NCBI GenBank assembly: GCA_018257865.1
Contig: JAEUBA010000020.1
Coordinates: 310,001 to 374,000 of the forward strand
Direction: 5' to 3'
Origin: Stereocaulon alpinum
Taxonomy: Eukaryota > Ascomycota > Lecanoromycetes > Lecanorales > Stereocaulaceae
Length of the DNA stretch: 64,000 bases
Below, one piece after another: positions 1-12,011 of this stretch. A program made the position numbers and the translations under genes. Within the stretch, counting starts at the first letter, position 1. Every line of letters starts with the position of its first letter. The notes beneath the pieces were generated by a model. The model did not search any database, was not told the origin of the DNA, and saw nothing but the letters and a program-made list of their open reading frames with translations.

Positions 1-2700
1 TTGCTACCACGATCTCCTTTTCCCAATCACTCGGCCTTCGTGGGGACATCCTCCCTCTCTTCGCAACCAACCCGAGCTACGTTGTGAGATGGTCGCAGAC
101 AGTGCGGCTATATTGTTTGCGTGATACTCTCGATCCTTCTGCAATCCGGCACCAGTATTTTGGAACCCACTTGAAGAGACGGGTCTTCATTTCCCACTCA
201 GCTCCTTCATTGGTGATACCATTACCCCAGATCAATCGAGGTTTCACTGCATCGGCCTCACAATGGAACAAAGTTCACCTGATCTCTTGCACTGCATTCA
301 CTCTAGTGGCTCGTCAAGCCTTTACTAGGAATTCCACTACGTAGTGTTAATCTATGCTCTTGCTGCATCGTTGCTTTAGTTGTAAGTCATCTCGTTTCTC
401 TGTCATTATGTCTAAAGGAAGAGAAAGCCTTGGTAGCGGAAAGTGTGCATGTCCGGTCAGCGTCCGAGTCATCTCGGAGGCCCAACCCATCAAGCCCGAG
501 CCACGATCTCAATCCCATACAATGAGCCGTCTATAATCACATCAATTCCAACATCGAGCAGGAATCCGAGGAAGACGTAGATGAAGTGGAGGATGAGATG
601 GAGGGTTGGCGTCACGAGGATGGCGTTGACGGAGGATTTATGGAAAAGCTGGAGAAAATACGTCAGGGCTTGAAATACCCATATAGTGGCGAGAGGAAAG
701 CGTGTCTACACATTCCCGCATTCCATCCTTCGTTCGCCAACGTAAAGAGAATCTGCGAAAATTTGGTTCGCTCACGCAGCAGAGCTTGTCGAGAATTTTG
801 ATTGCCAAGACGCCTACAACCAATGGCTCTTGGAGAAAATCAAGAAACACCGATCGATACCGTATGAGTCCACGGAGAGAGTCGGTCCTGAAGGAGACTC
901 TGGCGTGGGAAAGTATCCGACGTCCGATTACGGAAGCGTTTGAGCTAATCATTTAACAGGCGAGAGCTCGCTCATCAATCCAATTCTGAAACACCCCCAG
1001 TCTTGCCGCGCAGGTATGTTCCCTCTGCCCAGGCGCCAGACCCTTCACCACTCTGACAGTACCAAGGGCGCCACTGGTAGCGCCAGTACTCGCATGATCA
1101 CTGTTTACGCATCAGCTACCCAAACACAGTCTGAGCTATTCCATGCCGAAATCGAACGACTGAACATGAGAGAAACTGAAGAACTCTTGGCTGGACATCT
1201 CAAGCTGTACTACCAATACCACTTCGATTGTCCAGATGATCTTATAGGAGACGAGCTGGAGGTCTCGGACCTCGACGCCACCACTGCTCCCAAGGGGTTT
1301 CGAGCGTTGTTTGCGGACGGGAAATAGTTCGGAATCAAGACTCGGCTAAGACGTTCCTACGTACAGCAACAAGTTCCGCGGACAAAGGCATCTTGTGCAA
1401 GCTCTTGCAATGGGTGACATATCTGACATCTCTTTATGGCGGTGAGAGTGGCACTGTCCATCACTCCGCGGACAGAGTAGAAGAGATCGCAGGCAATAAA
1501 AATTGCTCGTGGCCATGAATGCAGGTTTGGAGGATGAAAATGGTGAATTACTCGAGGCAACTCCTCGTTTCTGGCCTGTAATGAGGATTGTCAAGGTTAG
1601 CTTCCTTTTCGGAAGTTCTCAGCCAGGGGTTGGTCATTGCAGACCCACCTGGTGAGTACATACATCTTGGGGGGTGCAGGCGATACTGGCGCTGACGACT
1701 GCTCGCAGGCTTTTCGAATACAAACGGAGTGCGGGTAAGAAATACAAATCCATGCACGAGGAAATGCACATTCTACGCGTTGGCGGCTCCCATTCGCCGC
1801 GTGACCACAGACAATGTTGATCATCATAGGCTTACGAAGATTTTACAGCGACCTGGTGGGCACACATTGGTTGATCATAACCATAATCGATGTATTATTG
1901 TGATCCCGGCAGCGGATTTGTCAACTTACTGACTGACTAGGAAATGCCTCCTTAATGAGCTGCAACCACAGCTCCTCAGAGGCGTGGAGTCGGGTTTCCA
2001 CAGGGTCTCAGACAATTTTGATCTGCTATTTGTGATGAAGGACTTTCCCGGGCGAACGTAGAGATGCTCTACGTCAGAGGCTAAAGCGCGAGGTTGACTA
2101 TGCTCATTCACGTATTGATGGGGAGCTAGTTCAAGAGTTCGCCATCGCGACTTAAGGACTAGACCGATGCACTTCAATTGTCGTTACGTCCATGCGACGT
2201 ACTTTCCGTACCATGTTCTCAATTTCCCTTGCGCAGACTCTCGACAATGTCCCCAAGGCTCCTCGTGGAGGAGGAAGCACATCGCATGTATCTGCATAAG
2301 AACACAGAAATCAGCGCAGGCCATAGCTGGCAATGCCTCCCATTCTTGCGGTACATTCTTCGAACTCTTCATAGGAAATGCCAGCCGTAAGATTCCACTA
2401 TCCTCTTTGGACTGACATGACATCATTGACCGTCTTTGAATCCCCTTTGGTGCACAATTGACCCACCCAAGATAAGGATGGTCTTCCTGAACCTTTACAA
2501 CACGACACAGACTTGAGGGAAGCTCAAAAGCATATTGAGGCCTGCGAATGCTTACTTTATCGCATGTCCCGCGGGCTGGCGTCTACCGCATATGTCCAGT
2601 CTGCAGCAAGCATGCATACATAAGGTAGATCACGCTGCATACACGAATTCTAATTCGTAGCTCGTCACTGCAAAGGTGACAGTGTGCCACCTAACTTAAC
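1..2700. pseudogene. Decayed coding fragments, family not recognised
   Basis: No intact gene can be built here. Short plus-strand open stretches (for example 586-801, 702-956, 1016-1327, 1729-1932, 2167-2415) have protein-like composition but lie in different frames separated by stops. A good-looking intron (donor gtgagt near 1653, acceptor ctcgcag near 1709) sits between two of them, which suggests they once belonged to a spliced gene. The segment at about 1090-1327 is the most protein-like: it is acidic, helical and rich in Glu and Asp. I do not recognise the family. Alternatives are a fast-evolving intact gene with more introns than I could place, or chance open frames. The region ends just before the EDC4-like gene. 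Confidence 0.35.
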
Positions 2701-2883
2701 TATTTGGGTAATTTAGTGAAATTACGATAATCGTTTATGGCGATTTGCTTTCCATTAGCGCGATCTGTAGAATACCTAGTATCGGCTAAAACTTCATTTG
2801 CTGTCTGCATCTACTTCTATCCGCCGCCACACATCTGCACCACCTCCACTTTCCTGCATGGCTTGGGCATTCTAGTAACAACC

Positions 2884-5800
2884 ATGACAAACCCTGCTGC
2901 TGACCCAGCGTCCAATCTGCCGGGCCTGTTTGCCAACCTCAGAGCCAACAGCAGTCAAACACAGCCCGCCTCACACCAGAGCCCAGGTCAAAGCACCACT
3001 CAGGCTTATCCCTTTGGTTTTACTCCTCCCCCATCCTCACCTCAGACCTTCAGTCCCCATCAACCAGGTGTCCCCTCACCCAAACCCTCTACCATCTTCA
3101 ATGCGCCCCTCTCACAAGGAAATACGAATATGAGCACGAGCAGTACCCCATCTCGAGCTCCAGCTTCGTCTGGCGTCCAATCTGGGGCAGCCTTGATGAC
3201 GAACCCGCTTCTCAATCTACTCAAGTTCGGTTCGAACAATCCTTCGCAGCAGTCGACTCCTCAACCACCTGCAGTAGCGCCCGCCAGACCTGAGTATGGC
3301 AGTCCCAGCACTCACAGTGTACATGGCCGTGGAATCTCAACCTCAGACCTTGTAGCTTCTTTCACTAGCGGCAACGCTTCTACACCTCCGCCAACCCGTG
3401 AAAAAGCGTCTCATACTCATACACCATCTACAAATCACCAAGATGCTTTACTTAAGCTACTCAGTCGGGCTGCCGCCCCACTAGGTGCATCTGGGCAGAA
3501 AATCACAGGATCTACGGATGTGACACAACCTTTGGAAGAGCCTGCGAGCTCATCATATCAAGACCAACATCATCCTCCGGCAACGGACGCGAAGAGTAGC
3601 CGTCCTGGTCGCAACGAGTCACCAGCACATGTCTTCGGTAGTAAGGAGAACACACCGACGCCATTCGAGCCACAGGTCACACCAAAGGCTGAAGCTTCGC
3701 AAGGCATGTTCACCTATCAGAACCCCTTTGTTCAACTCGCTGCGTCATCCCCTCGCAATCTGAAATCCAGTGTCTCGCCAAATGGCGATATATCTAAGCG
3801 CAAGATTAAATCACCATCCCCTTCCGCTTCACACACTGCGTCACGACGCAAGCTCACACCATCGGGTGATGAAGTCCTTCAGAGCATCGAATCTCCGGCG
3901 CCTGGACGTCCTAACGATAGTCGAAGCCAGATTGAGGCCTTGATGGGCATTGGCGCTCCTACACGGGACGCTGAAACTGTTGCGGAAGCCTTGAACGAGG
4001 TTGGAGGCCAGGTCGATCGGCAGGTGGAGAATGCACTCGCAAAAGCTGAAGACGGGAATCGAGATGCTGATATCAAGCAGGAGGCGCGTGATGCTGGGGA
4101 TCAGCCGTTCCTCGCTGACATCCAACGGGAAGCACATGACATTGCTGTCGATGTAAAGAAAGAGCTTGACAAAGATGAAAATGAGGGCCTACTAAAAGGG
4201 TCTATTCCGAAGCCTTTGGCTGAAGCTGTCAAGGACGTTATCGAAGACGCTGCGCAAGGCAAGGTTCCCAATGAGTACGATACCGTGGATGGCGAAGACG
4301 CAGTAACCCAAGCCGACAGTGATCGCATCGTCCAAGTCTACCAATTCCCTATGAAGCCTTTTGTTTCTATTGAACTCATTCAGAACGAGCCTGCGCACCT
4401 GACACTGCGTGAGGATTCTGTTGTTAACATTGCACGCTTGAAGAAGGACTTCGACCAAGCAGACAGGACTCTGGCAACCGCTACAAACGAGTACATAGTC
4501 TACGCTATGCCCAAAACCGGCGGCATCAGGATCATCCAGCAAGACAGTGGCATCTCCCACCTTGTTTTCGCTAAGGCCCAGGATCGCATCTTTAATGTTG
4601 CTATTTCGACTGCTCAATTAGGAAGTACATTACCTGGCACTCAGACTGTCATTGCAACTGGCCTCAGCGGTACGGTATATTGGGTTACTATCGTCAAGGA
4701 GGGGGAGGAGTTGTCAGAAGCTGATATGGAGAAGCAAGGCTTGATCATCCCGCCACTACCTTCCCAAATCGACTCTACCGCAGGTGGTCAGTTGAAGACT
4801 CGTGCTAAGAAGAGCAACCGTCATCCAGAGTTCTTTGCCATCGGTCGGGGAAAGTCGATACAAATCATTTTCTCATCTCATGCTCAGAGCTCAAACCTCG
4901 TTACTAAGGACTCCATTATGGACACTGAGAAGTACTTTGCTGAGCGTAGCCTCAAGATCACTACCGGCAAAGCAGGCAAGGACTTCACTTTCAGCGAAGA
5001 TGACAGTACTATTGTCACCCTTGATAAGGCCGGCAAGCTCAGATTTTGGGACATTCGAGACCTGATTAACGAATCGAACGCCTCTAGCTCAATGCTTGCA
5101 CCCGTCGAAATCAAGGCGCCCATCCACACATTCAACACCGCTCACTCAAATGAAAAGTCGTGGCCGACTTCTGTCCTCTTAGTCGATAAGCTGCGACCTT
5201 ACTTGAAGGGTACCGCGCTTCGCTACGTCATAGTCGGTATGAAGCAGAACCACACGCTTCAACTATGGGACCTATGCCTAGGCAAGGCTGTTCAAGAGTT
5301 GAGCTTCCCGCATGAGAACGAGACCGATGCAATATGCAGCGTAACGTACCATCCGGCTTCAGGCATCATCGCCGTTGGTCATCCAACACGGAATTCCATC
5401 TACTTCATCCATCTGTCCGCGCCTAAATATAACCTGCAGAGCATGACGCAAGCTAAATTTGTTTCACGCCTGGCCGCTAAGGATTCTGCACTGCCCAAAG
5501 CCGATGCTACTGCTATCATGAGCGGAATGAGGGAGTACACGTTCGCCGACAAAGGTCAGCTACGTAGCATCGAGCTCGTACCATCCTCGGGTGAGCCTAC
5601 GAGATCGGCGGATGATGAGGAAGACCCAATGCAATTCGAGCTGTACGTGATGCATTCCAAGGGTGTCACTTGCCTGGGGATCAAAAAGGAAGACCTCGGC
5701 TGGTCAAAAGACAGCAGAGTGCTTCACTCCGTGGACGCTGAACAAGAAGGCCGCATTATCATTAGAGATCTTCGTGAGTCATCCGTGCCCGCTACTGCCG

Positions 5801-7529
5801 CCACGATTGAGCCCTCGTCGGCCTCCGTGATCGCTGATGCACAGAGCTCTACTGCGACTGCGAAGGCCAAGGCTGTCGCCAAGGAGCCTGCTAAAACAGA
5901 TCGTGGAGTCTCAGACAGCGGAGAAGCTACGCCGAAGACAGACAAGAAGAAGAGTAAGCGAAATGGCGTCGCAGATACGGCGTCTCGTGTGGGAACGACG
6001 CCTTTGGCCTCGGAGACTTATGCTGGTGCAGCCCAGCGCGCATCAACTCCAACGTCTCAAGCCCCATCTAGTACTCCTAGAGAGAGTACTCCTAAGGAGA
6101 GCACTCGATCCAATTCATCGAAGCAACCTTCACGCGATACATTCGAAACAGCGCCTGCTTCCTCACAAGACCGACCGGTCCGTCCAGTAGCGAATGGGGA
6201 TTCTATCAGTGTCGGCATATCTGGCGATTTCCTCGATAGAGAGCTCAAGAAGATTGAGACTGGGGTATCCAACGAATTCAACAAAGTTCTTGGGCGAGAG
6301 CTCGATGCATTGTACCGCCGCTTTGCAGAGGACAAGCGTGTTCAGGATGCTGCAGGCGCGGCTAAACAAGATGCAATGCTCCGTCTTGTATCCTCAACAT
6401 TGAGTGAGAACGTGGAGAAATCATTGTCTCGTATCATCCAAAAAAACATTGAAGACTCGGTCGTCCCTTCAATAACCAACATCACTTCCGTCTCTTTGAA
6501 TGACAAGCTCTCCACGACCATCAGCAAGCAACTTCAGGACACGATGCCAGATGCCATGAAGATCGCGCTAGCAGATACTGTTGGTCGAGCTATGCAGACG
6601 CCTAATGTTCTTCGTTCGGTATCGGACCAAATTACGAAGACTATGACAGGCCACGTGGAGAAAGAGTTCTCGACTGCCTTGCATAGTACCATCGTGCCAG
6701 CATTCACGAATCTCGCCGTTAACTTGGCGCACAAAGTGGGCGGTGATACGGAGCGCCGTGTGCGAGAGCAATTACAGCATGCGGAGATGCAACACCGCGA
6801 GGACAGCATCAAAATTGATCAGCTTACTAACCTCGTCCGTGGACTTTCTGAAACTGTCCACACAATGGCAGCAGCCCAATCCGACTTTCAGCTGGAGATT
6901 CTTAAGCTACAGCAGAAGGCTAGCCAAGAGGAGAGTCAAGCCTTGGGTCGCCAGGAGTCCATCAATCCAAGCGACTCGGCCTCGATGCATATATCGCCGG
7001 AGCAAGAGGAGTTGGACCAGATTGCTTCGTCAATGAAAGACGGTAGTTTCGAGGATGCTACTGTCCAGGTAAGTCATATGAAACAACCTCTGAGTACGAC
7101 AAAGAGAGACACTCATACCTCTTAGTGGCTTCAATCCAGCCAACAAGTAGCACTATTCGACAACTTCTTCGTCAGCTGTAACCCAGCCTACCTTGGTCAA
7201 ACTTCTCCTTTGGTCGTTCTTTCGGTTGGAGCAGCTGTTACTGCGTCACTTGAGACCAATGTGATTGAGCGTTTGACCTGGCTGGAAACCGTCTTCAACG
7301 TTATCGATCCAACAGTGAGTGTTTTGCCTCAATCCTAGACTGTAAACGGCTGACGTCCTTTCAGGATCCCGATATTCGTGACGTTGCTGGAAGAATCCTT
7401 GAAGTGCTCAGCCAACGCCTAGAAGGAGAGTATATGCGAATTGCTGAGACGGATCCCCAATCCCAGGCTTTGCGCAAGATCCCTGCATTAGCTAGACATG
7501 CACGCGAACTCAAGAGCCATTGCCGTTGA
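2884..7529 (+). CDS. EDC4: EDC4/Ge-1-like mRNA decapping scaffold protein
   Basis: Probable P-body scaffold that brings the decapping enzyme Dcp2 together with its activators in 5'-to-3' mRNA decay; known relatives are metazoan EDC4/Ge-1 and fission yeast Pdc1. Exons are 2884-7068, 7126-7314 and 7365-7529, giving 1512 residues; introns are 57 and 50 bp and in phase. The first ~430 residues are disordered and rich in Pro, Ser and Gln. Residues ~480-950 form a WD40-like region (LRFWDIRDLI near 718, LQLWDLCLGK near 791). A second low-complexity linker follows, then from ~1114 a long helical C-terminal domain like the Ge-1 domain used for oligomerisation and Dcp2 contact. I prefer the ATG at 2884 (acaaccATG context) to an in-frame ATG at 2737, because the extra 49 residues look like translated leader. 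The family call is firm; the exact orthology is inferred. Confidence 0.88.
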
Positions 7530-8219
7530 ACTATCATTCGACATACGACATACTGCAACGTTGCGCGAAAAGGGTCGAATGCTCATGTGCATCCGAAGTA
7601 TGCTTTCGCTTTCATTCCCTGCTGGCTGAGTCAATATGGCTGACCATATACAGGATGTTCTCCTCGGTTTTCGCTTGTGATACTCAATGATGGAGTCTCA
7701 TTACACTTCGCAAAGCTACGCTAACGGTCCCATATACCTTCCAAAGCACGAGGAAATTTCACTTCTCTTCTTGAACATAGCGAACGCCTTGGATCGCTAA
7801 TCAACCATTAAGACTGCATTACACATGCTTAGCATCCGTTCAACGCTTCTTTTACTACCATGCAACTTTTTCTTACTTCCACGTGGACTTCCTTTCGATA
7901 TCATGAAATGCCTGGCGGGCTGGGATTGCAAGGTTGCAATCATACGGGATCCGGAATAGAGCAAGAACCATCTCAGCAATGATTGCATACAGAGCGCGGC
8001 ATGGAAATCGTTCATCTTCGGCGGCGGTTGCTCTCCGCAGCTAGGCGTCATGAATTGCCATGGATGGCCCTGTAATTAGAGTCCATTGCAGATACGAGAA
8101 TCAATGTAAGCATTTCGCAAGTTTTCGTTCCAACCGAGGAACATTTGTTGCATTTCATAACAACGCCGTGAAGCCCTCGAAGCCCCATGAAAGACTTAAT
8201 TTACATAGACAACGCACGC
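7530..8219. other. Convergent 3' intergenic region
   Basis: This lies between the 3' ends of the EDC4-like gene (+) and the NDUFA8 gene (-). It must hold both 3' UTRs and polyadenylation sites. I see no further gene, repeat or RNA here. Confidence 0.6.
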
Positions 8220-9030
8220 TTAGGTTTGTCGTTCATCCTCGCGTATACTCGAAAAGTTGTGTGAGAATATCTGCCTTTTTCGCAGGTGTACGGGTGTCTC
8301 GTTCTCAGGGGCACCGGGGATCTTTTTCTCCAATCCCTAGAGTCTAGTATTAGCACGCATAGATTTTATAGGACCGACCTGTGAAAACGCGTACCAGCTT
8401 GTCAAATACGCATCTATTTAGCAATTGCTCTGGCCTCCGGCAATGCCATAATTGCTGGTTGTTGTTGTCTAAGCACTGCCAATGCTTCCGGAATTCCTCC
8501 AGGCAGTTCTTATTGATGTCGTCGAGCCTGCCCAGAACACCATCAGCCATCTGTCCTTCTACCTCGTCTAGCTCGTCATCCCCCAATCATCGTCCCTCTT
8601 GCCCTCTCTCTTCCGCCGGCTCCCTTCCCTTCCCCGTACATCATTCGTACCTCATCGTTCCCCCACCTTTTCCTGCTAGAGTCTCCAGTCCGTAGATTGT
8701 AGAGAAGAAGCACTTACACACTAGCAGCACACCTCGTAACCTTCCTCCCCTCCTTCATACAATCGATCTCCCCCCTCCCATGCGCATCTTCCTTGCACTT
8801 CATATAGTCATCATTATACGCCCCACATCGTGCCCCTATGAAGAAGCTCGCTGATAATAGAGGCGCAGAGGAGGCGCCGACCTCGGTGACTTTTGGGATG
8901 GAGTCAGGGAGGGGCGTGGTGTCGAGGAGGACTTGTTGGTTGAATCTGTGGGGTGGTAAGCCAGGTTTTGGGTTTGGGAAGGCAGAGAGTGGGGAAAAGG
9001 ATGGGCGTACCGGGGCTGTCGTGTCGACAT
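8220..9030 (-). CDS. NDUFA8: NADH:ubiquinone oxidoreductase subunit, NDUFA8 / 20.8-kDa type
   Basis: Accessory subunit of mitochondrial complex I located on the intermembrane-space side (NDUFA8 in human, 20.8-kDa subunit in Neurospora). Minus-strand exons in coding order are 9030-9011, 8945-8718, 8527-8395 and 8336-8220; introns are 65, 190 and 58 bp and the protein has 165 residues. Four CX9C motifs are visible: CGAYNDDYMKC, CMKEGRKVTRC, CLEEFRKHWQC and CRRPEQLLNRC. These form disulphide-bonded helix hairpins in this family, which is imported by the Mia40 route. The start lies in a 20-nt first exon (MSTRQP) that splices to FNQQVLLDTTPLP; reading straight back from exon 2 would add a long unrelated N-terminus. 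The tail LEKKIPGAPENETPVHLR is typical of fungal members. It is divergent from NUP57. Confidence 0.93.
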
Positions 9031-9426
9031 CGTAGGAGCTGTGGTGCTCAATGGCAGTCCCTGTCAGTGCGAGGGTCTCGGTGGGCTTGGAGCGGAGTGG
9101 TGGAGCTTGAAGCTTTAGCGGATGGGTGGCTGTGATTGGCTGCGCGCAAAACGCGCTTAGGTGTTCAACGGCTGGTGTGAATAGGAAACAATAGGAATCA
9201 TTGAGAAGTATCTGCAAGCTGCCTTCGTACCTTAGACTCTCTGATAGAGCCATCTGGTATTATCTTTGCAGTGCTCTTCGCCTTTGGGACCATCCAGCAT
9301 TTGCGCGCGATCTGCATTGTTGATACTTCCTCTGCAATCTGCCCTTTTCACGCGCCTGTCCGCGCTCTCATCTCCCTCTCGCCAGCCTTTTTCCCCCTCG
9401 CGCGCAACCCCTGAACTACTTCTCAA
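9031..9426. promoter_or_regulatory. Shared divergent promoter of NDUFA8 and NUP57
   Basis: Only 396 bp separate the two divergent start codons, so this stretch must hold both core promoters and 5' UTRs. It contains pyrimidine-rich runs close to the NUP57 start (tctccctctcgccag, tttttccccctcgcg), common near fungal transcription starts. No specific factor site is claimed. Confidence 0.5.
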
Positions 9427-10973
9427 ATGTCTACCCTCTTCGGTAACACCTCCGGCTCCTCAGTCTTCGGCCAAAACACTCAGCAGCAGCAAAACAAACC
9501 CAACCTCTTCGGCTCACTAAACACGAACACCGCAACCTCTCAGGCCCAGAGCGGAGGTGGACTCTTCGGAAACTTAGGCGCAACAAGTCAGCCTCAACAG
9601 AGCGGTGGAGGATTGTTTGGGGCGTCGCTGCCGCCGCAGCAGCAGCAGAGTGGAGGTGGGCTCTTCGGTAATTTAGGCGCGACGAGTCAACCCCAACAGG
9701 GTGGAGGGTTGTTTGGGGCTACGACGCAGCCGCAACAGCAGCAGAGTGGCGGAGGTTTGTTTGGTAATCTGGGAGGTTCTACGAATCAGCAGAGTGGTGG
9801 AGGTTTGTTTAGTGGGCAACAGCAGCAACAGCAGCCTCAGCAAGGTGGTGGGTTGTTTGGCAACCTTGGAGGCTCTACCAATCAGCAGCAGGGTGGAGGC
9901 GGTCTGTTTGGAAGCTTGGGGAACACCCCGAACCAGCAGCCGCAGCAGCAGAATCAACAGCAGCAGGGGAGTAGCTTATTCGGCAACTTCGGTCAGCCCG
10001 CACAACAGCCTCAACAGAACCAGCAGCAAGGAAGTGTGCTTAGCCAGTCACGAGGCCTATTTCAACAGTCTGAGTATGCTCCACGTAAGTCTCGCTCTTT
10101 TCGAACCCAGTATCTGCCAAAGCTGACACACCTACTCGCAGCTCAAAGGTCAGTAACACAACAGATTGAACTCGCCTTAGCGAAATGGAATCCTCAAAGC
10201 CCCCAAACCCTCTTCCGCACCTACCTTTACAATACTGTCGCACCAGAACAAACCCCCTTCTATGGCCCTGGCCCAGACGACAGGGAAGCAGAATATGAAG
10301 AAGCTCTCGCCAAGAAGCCGAATCCGGGCGCTGTCCCCTTTCTCGTCAAAGGCTTTTGGGAACTTGGCAAACGTATGGAAACGCAGATTATAGCTTTGAA
10401 CACTCTACGTGGTCGATTGCATGAGATCGACGACGGCCTGAATAACCTGATTCGAAAGCACGATTTGCAGATCTCGATTCGAGCGGCGGAGTGTAGGCGG
10501 AAGCATCTTCGGTTGAGTCATCAATCTCTGGGGTTGGCGGCCAAGACACAAGTGTTGAGGAATAGGGGCTATGCTATGGATAGCGCTGAAGAAGAATTGC
10601 GGAAGAAACTCTTGTTACTTGAGCGGAGCGTGTTTGACCCTGCACTCAACGGAAGGGGCGAGGAGATATGGGCGAGGATGGTCAGTGTGAGGGAGCGGGG
10701 ACGGCTATTGCAGAGGGAGTTTGAGAAGGCAGGAAGAGGGATAGGGCAGGAGAACGGAGTTGTTGTTGACGAGGAGGTCATGAAGAGGGTCAAGAAGGTA
10801 TGTTACCATAACATGTTCCATTGCAAGCACACATGGAAATCACTAATACTCTGTAGATCCTGGAAGACTACAGCTCCCAACTCGGACAACTAACCAAAGA
10901 GCTAGCGCAGATACAAAAGGACTGGACCGAATGGGAAGAGTCGATGAAACCTCTCGCGATCATGGGACGGTAG
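9427..10973 (+). CDS. NUP57: GLFG-repeat nucleoporin, NUP57/Nup54 family
   Basis: Central-channel nucleoporin of the Nsp1-Nup49-Nup57 (mammalian p62-Nup58-Nup54) complex, where FG repeats form the selective barrier. Exons are 9427-10084, 10142-10797 and 10857-10973, giving 476 residues; introns are 57 and 59 bp. Residues ~1-215 consist of GLFG/GLFGNL repeats separated by Gln- and Gly-rich spacers (SGGGLFGNLG, QQQGGGLF). The rest is the Nup54-type helical and coiled-coil domain, from the region around QIELALAKWNPQ to the end at WEESMKPLAIMGR. The repeat DNA is CAG/CAA-rich and therefore likely to vary in length between strains. The start ATG follows a C/T-rich leader and opens directly into STLFGNTSGSSVFGQ, typical of the family. 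Confidence 0.93.
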
Positions 10974-11222
10974 CACAGCACCTGTAATATAATAGATCTT
11001 AGGTTTGAACGCACACTCGGCGTTCAAAAAGCGATCTTGAACCATTCACGTTCCCCATATACATAGCTCTCCTGCCACCGTTATGCCCCCCAATTGCTCA
11101 GAGAAGTGTTCATCCAACCACCCCATCATACATCTCCGCGCTCCAAACGCCTCCTATATGCATACAATCCCTCCATTTCCTCTACCTTTCTAGCTGTAGA
11201 CGATCCTCTCCCTCCCATTCCT

Positions 11223-11656
11223 TCAGACAAGCCTCTTAACGTAGTCGACTACGAACGGCGCTACAGCAAAAGACCATCAGCATTACCCCCAACACACCCG
11301 TGCTTTGTAATGTGTGTTGTATCGCGCGGCAGACGTACATAGATACAACAACACAGTCGCTGCAGCGATTTGGCTCAGCGTTCTAGTCGATTCTTCTTCT
11401 GCTGCCTGTGGGGGTTTGTGTTAGCACTTTGATTACAATTTCTTTTCTCGAATGAGTCGCATCCGTGTTGGTGGGTGGGGCTTGGTGAGTGAGTGCTGTG
11501 GGTGGGGATATGTGGGATGGGGAGCGTACCCTGATCTCCTCTTTGCTTTGCGGTTCGGATGCTAAGAGGTGTTAGTGTTGTTTACGAGAAACGAGGGCTA
11601 GGGTGGGTAGGCAGTGCTGAGAGGAGCGCGCAGACGAGGGACTTACGGCCGAACAT
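11223..11656 (-). CDS. TOM5: TOM5, small subunit of the mitochondrial outer-membrane translocase
   Basis: A 48-residue tail-anchored subunit of the TOM complex, the entry gate for mitochondrial preproteins. It is easy to miss because four exons of 10, 32, 67 and 38 nt encode it: 11656-11647, 11561-11530, 11405-11339 and 11260-11223. Introns are 85, 124 and 78 bp; the second has a GTGCTAAC branch site before its CCCCCACAG acceptor. The spliced protein opens with MFGPSEPQSKEEIRAAEEE and ends in a membrane segment, QIAAATVLLYLSPF, followed by VVDYVKRLV. The MFG start, the charged KEE..AAEEE helix and the LYLSPF.(I/V)D motif are hallmarks of filamentous fungal Tom5. All three junctions keep frame, and no single-frame alternative gives a sensible protein. 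Confidence 0.88.
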
Positions 11657-11830
11657 TCTTGAAATGTAGTCTGTGGACTTGATATGAGCTGGTTCCGGGA
11701 GACGAAGCGTGGAAATGGTGGATGTGTGGGGGAGTGTAGAGCGAGCTTGTCCTGAGAATGGAATTTGAGAGCTCGAGTATTGAGGCTTTGGGGGAAGCTT
11801 TTTGATAGGGCTGAGCGTTAGATATGTACT

Positions 11831-12011
11831 AGCCTACCTCGTCAGGGACACAAAGAAGATCAGGGGACCCCGGAAGAAGGGCCCCGGGTCACCTCGTAAT
11901 CCTCCGCAGATTAGGCGCTGCCCACGCTTGAAAGGCTCGCTTAGGGAACTCGCTTAGGGGCCCCCCGCCCGGGAAGACAGGATCTTTTTTGCGTCCCTGA
12001 CGAGCCTACCT
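11831..12011. mobile_element. MITE with 9-bp target duplication, probably MULE-derived
   Basis: Element body 11840-12002 (163 bp). Its ends are inverted repeats: CGTCAGGGACACAAAGAAG at the left against CGTCAGGGACGCAAAAAAG read from the right on the opposite strand, with a few mismatches over about 22 bp. The 9-bp sequence AGCCTACCT occurs immediately outside both ends (11831-11839 and 12003-12011), as expected for a target-site duplication; the exact boundary is ambiguous by 1-2 bp because the repeat and the duplication share letters. A 9-bp duplication is characteristic of Mutator-like (MULE) transposases, so I infer a non-autonomous MULE derivative. It has no coding capacity. Confidence 0.75.

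Noticed and set aside
2737..2883. N-terminal extension of the EDC4-like protein from an in-frame ATG at 2737
   Set aside because: The 49 extra residues look like translated 5' leader (Cys/Tyr/Pro-rich, no family resemblance), and the ATG at 2884 has the better start context.
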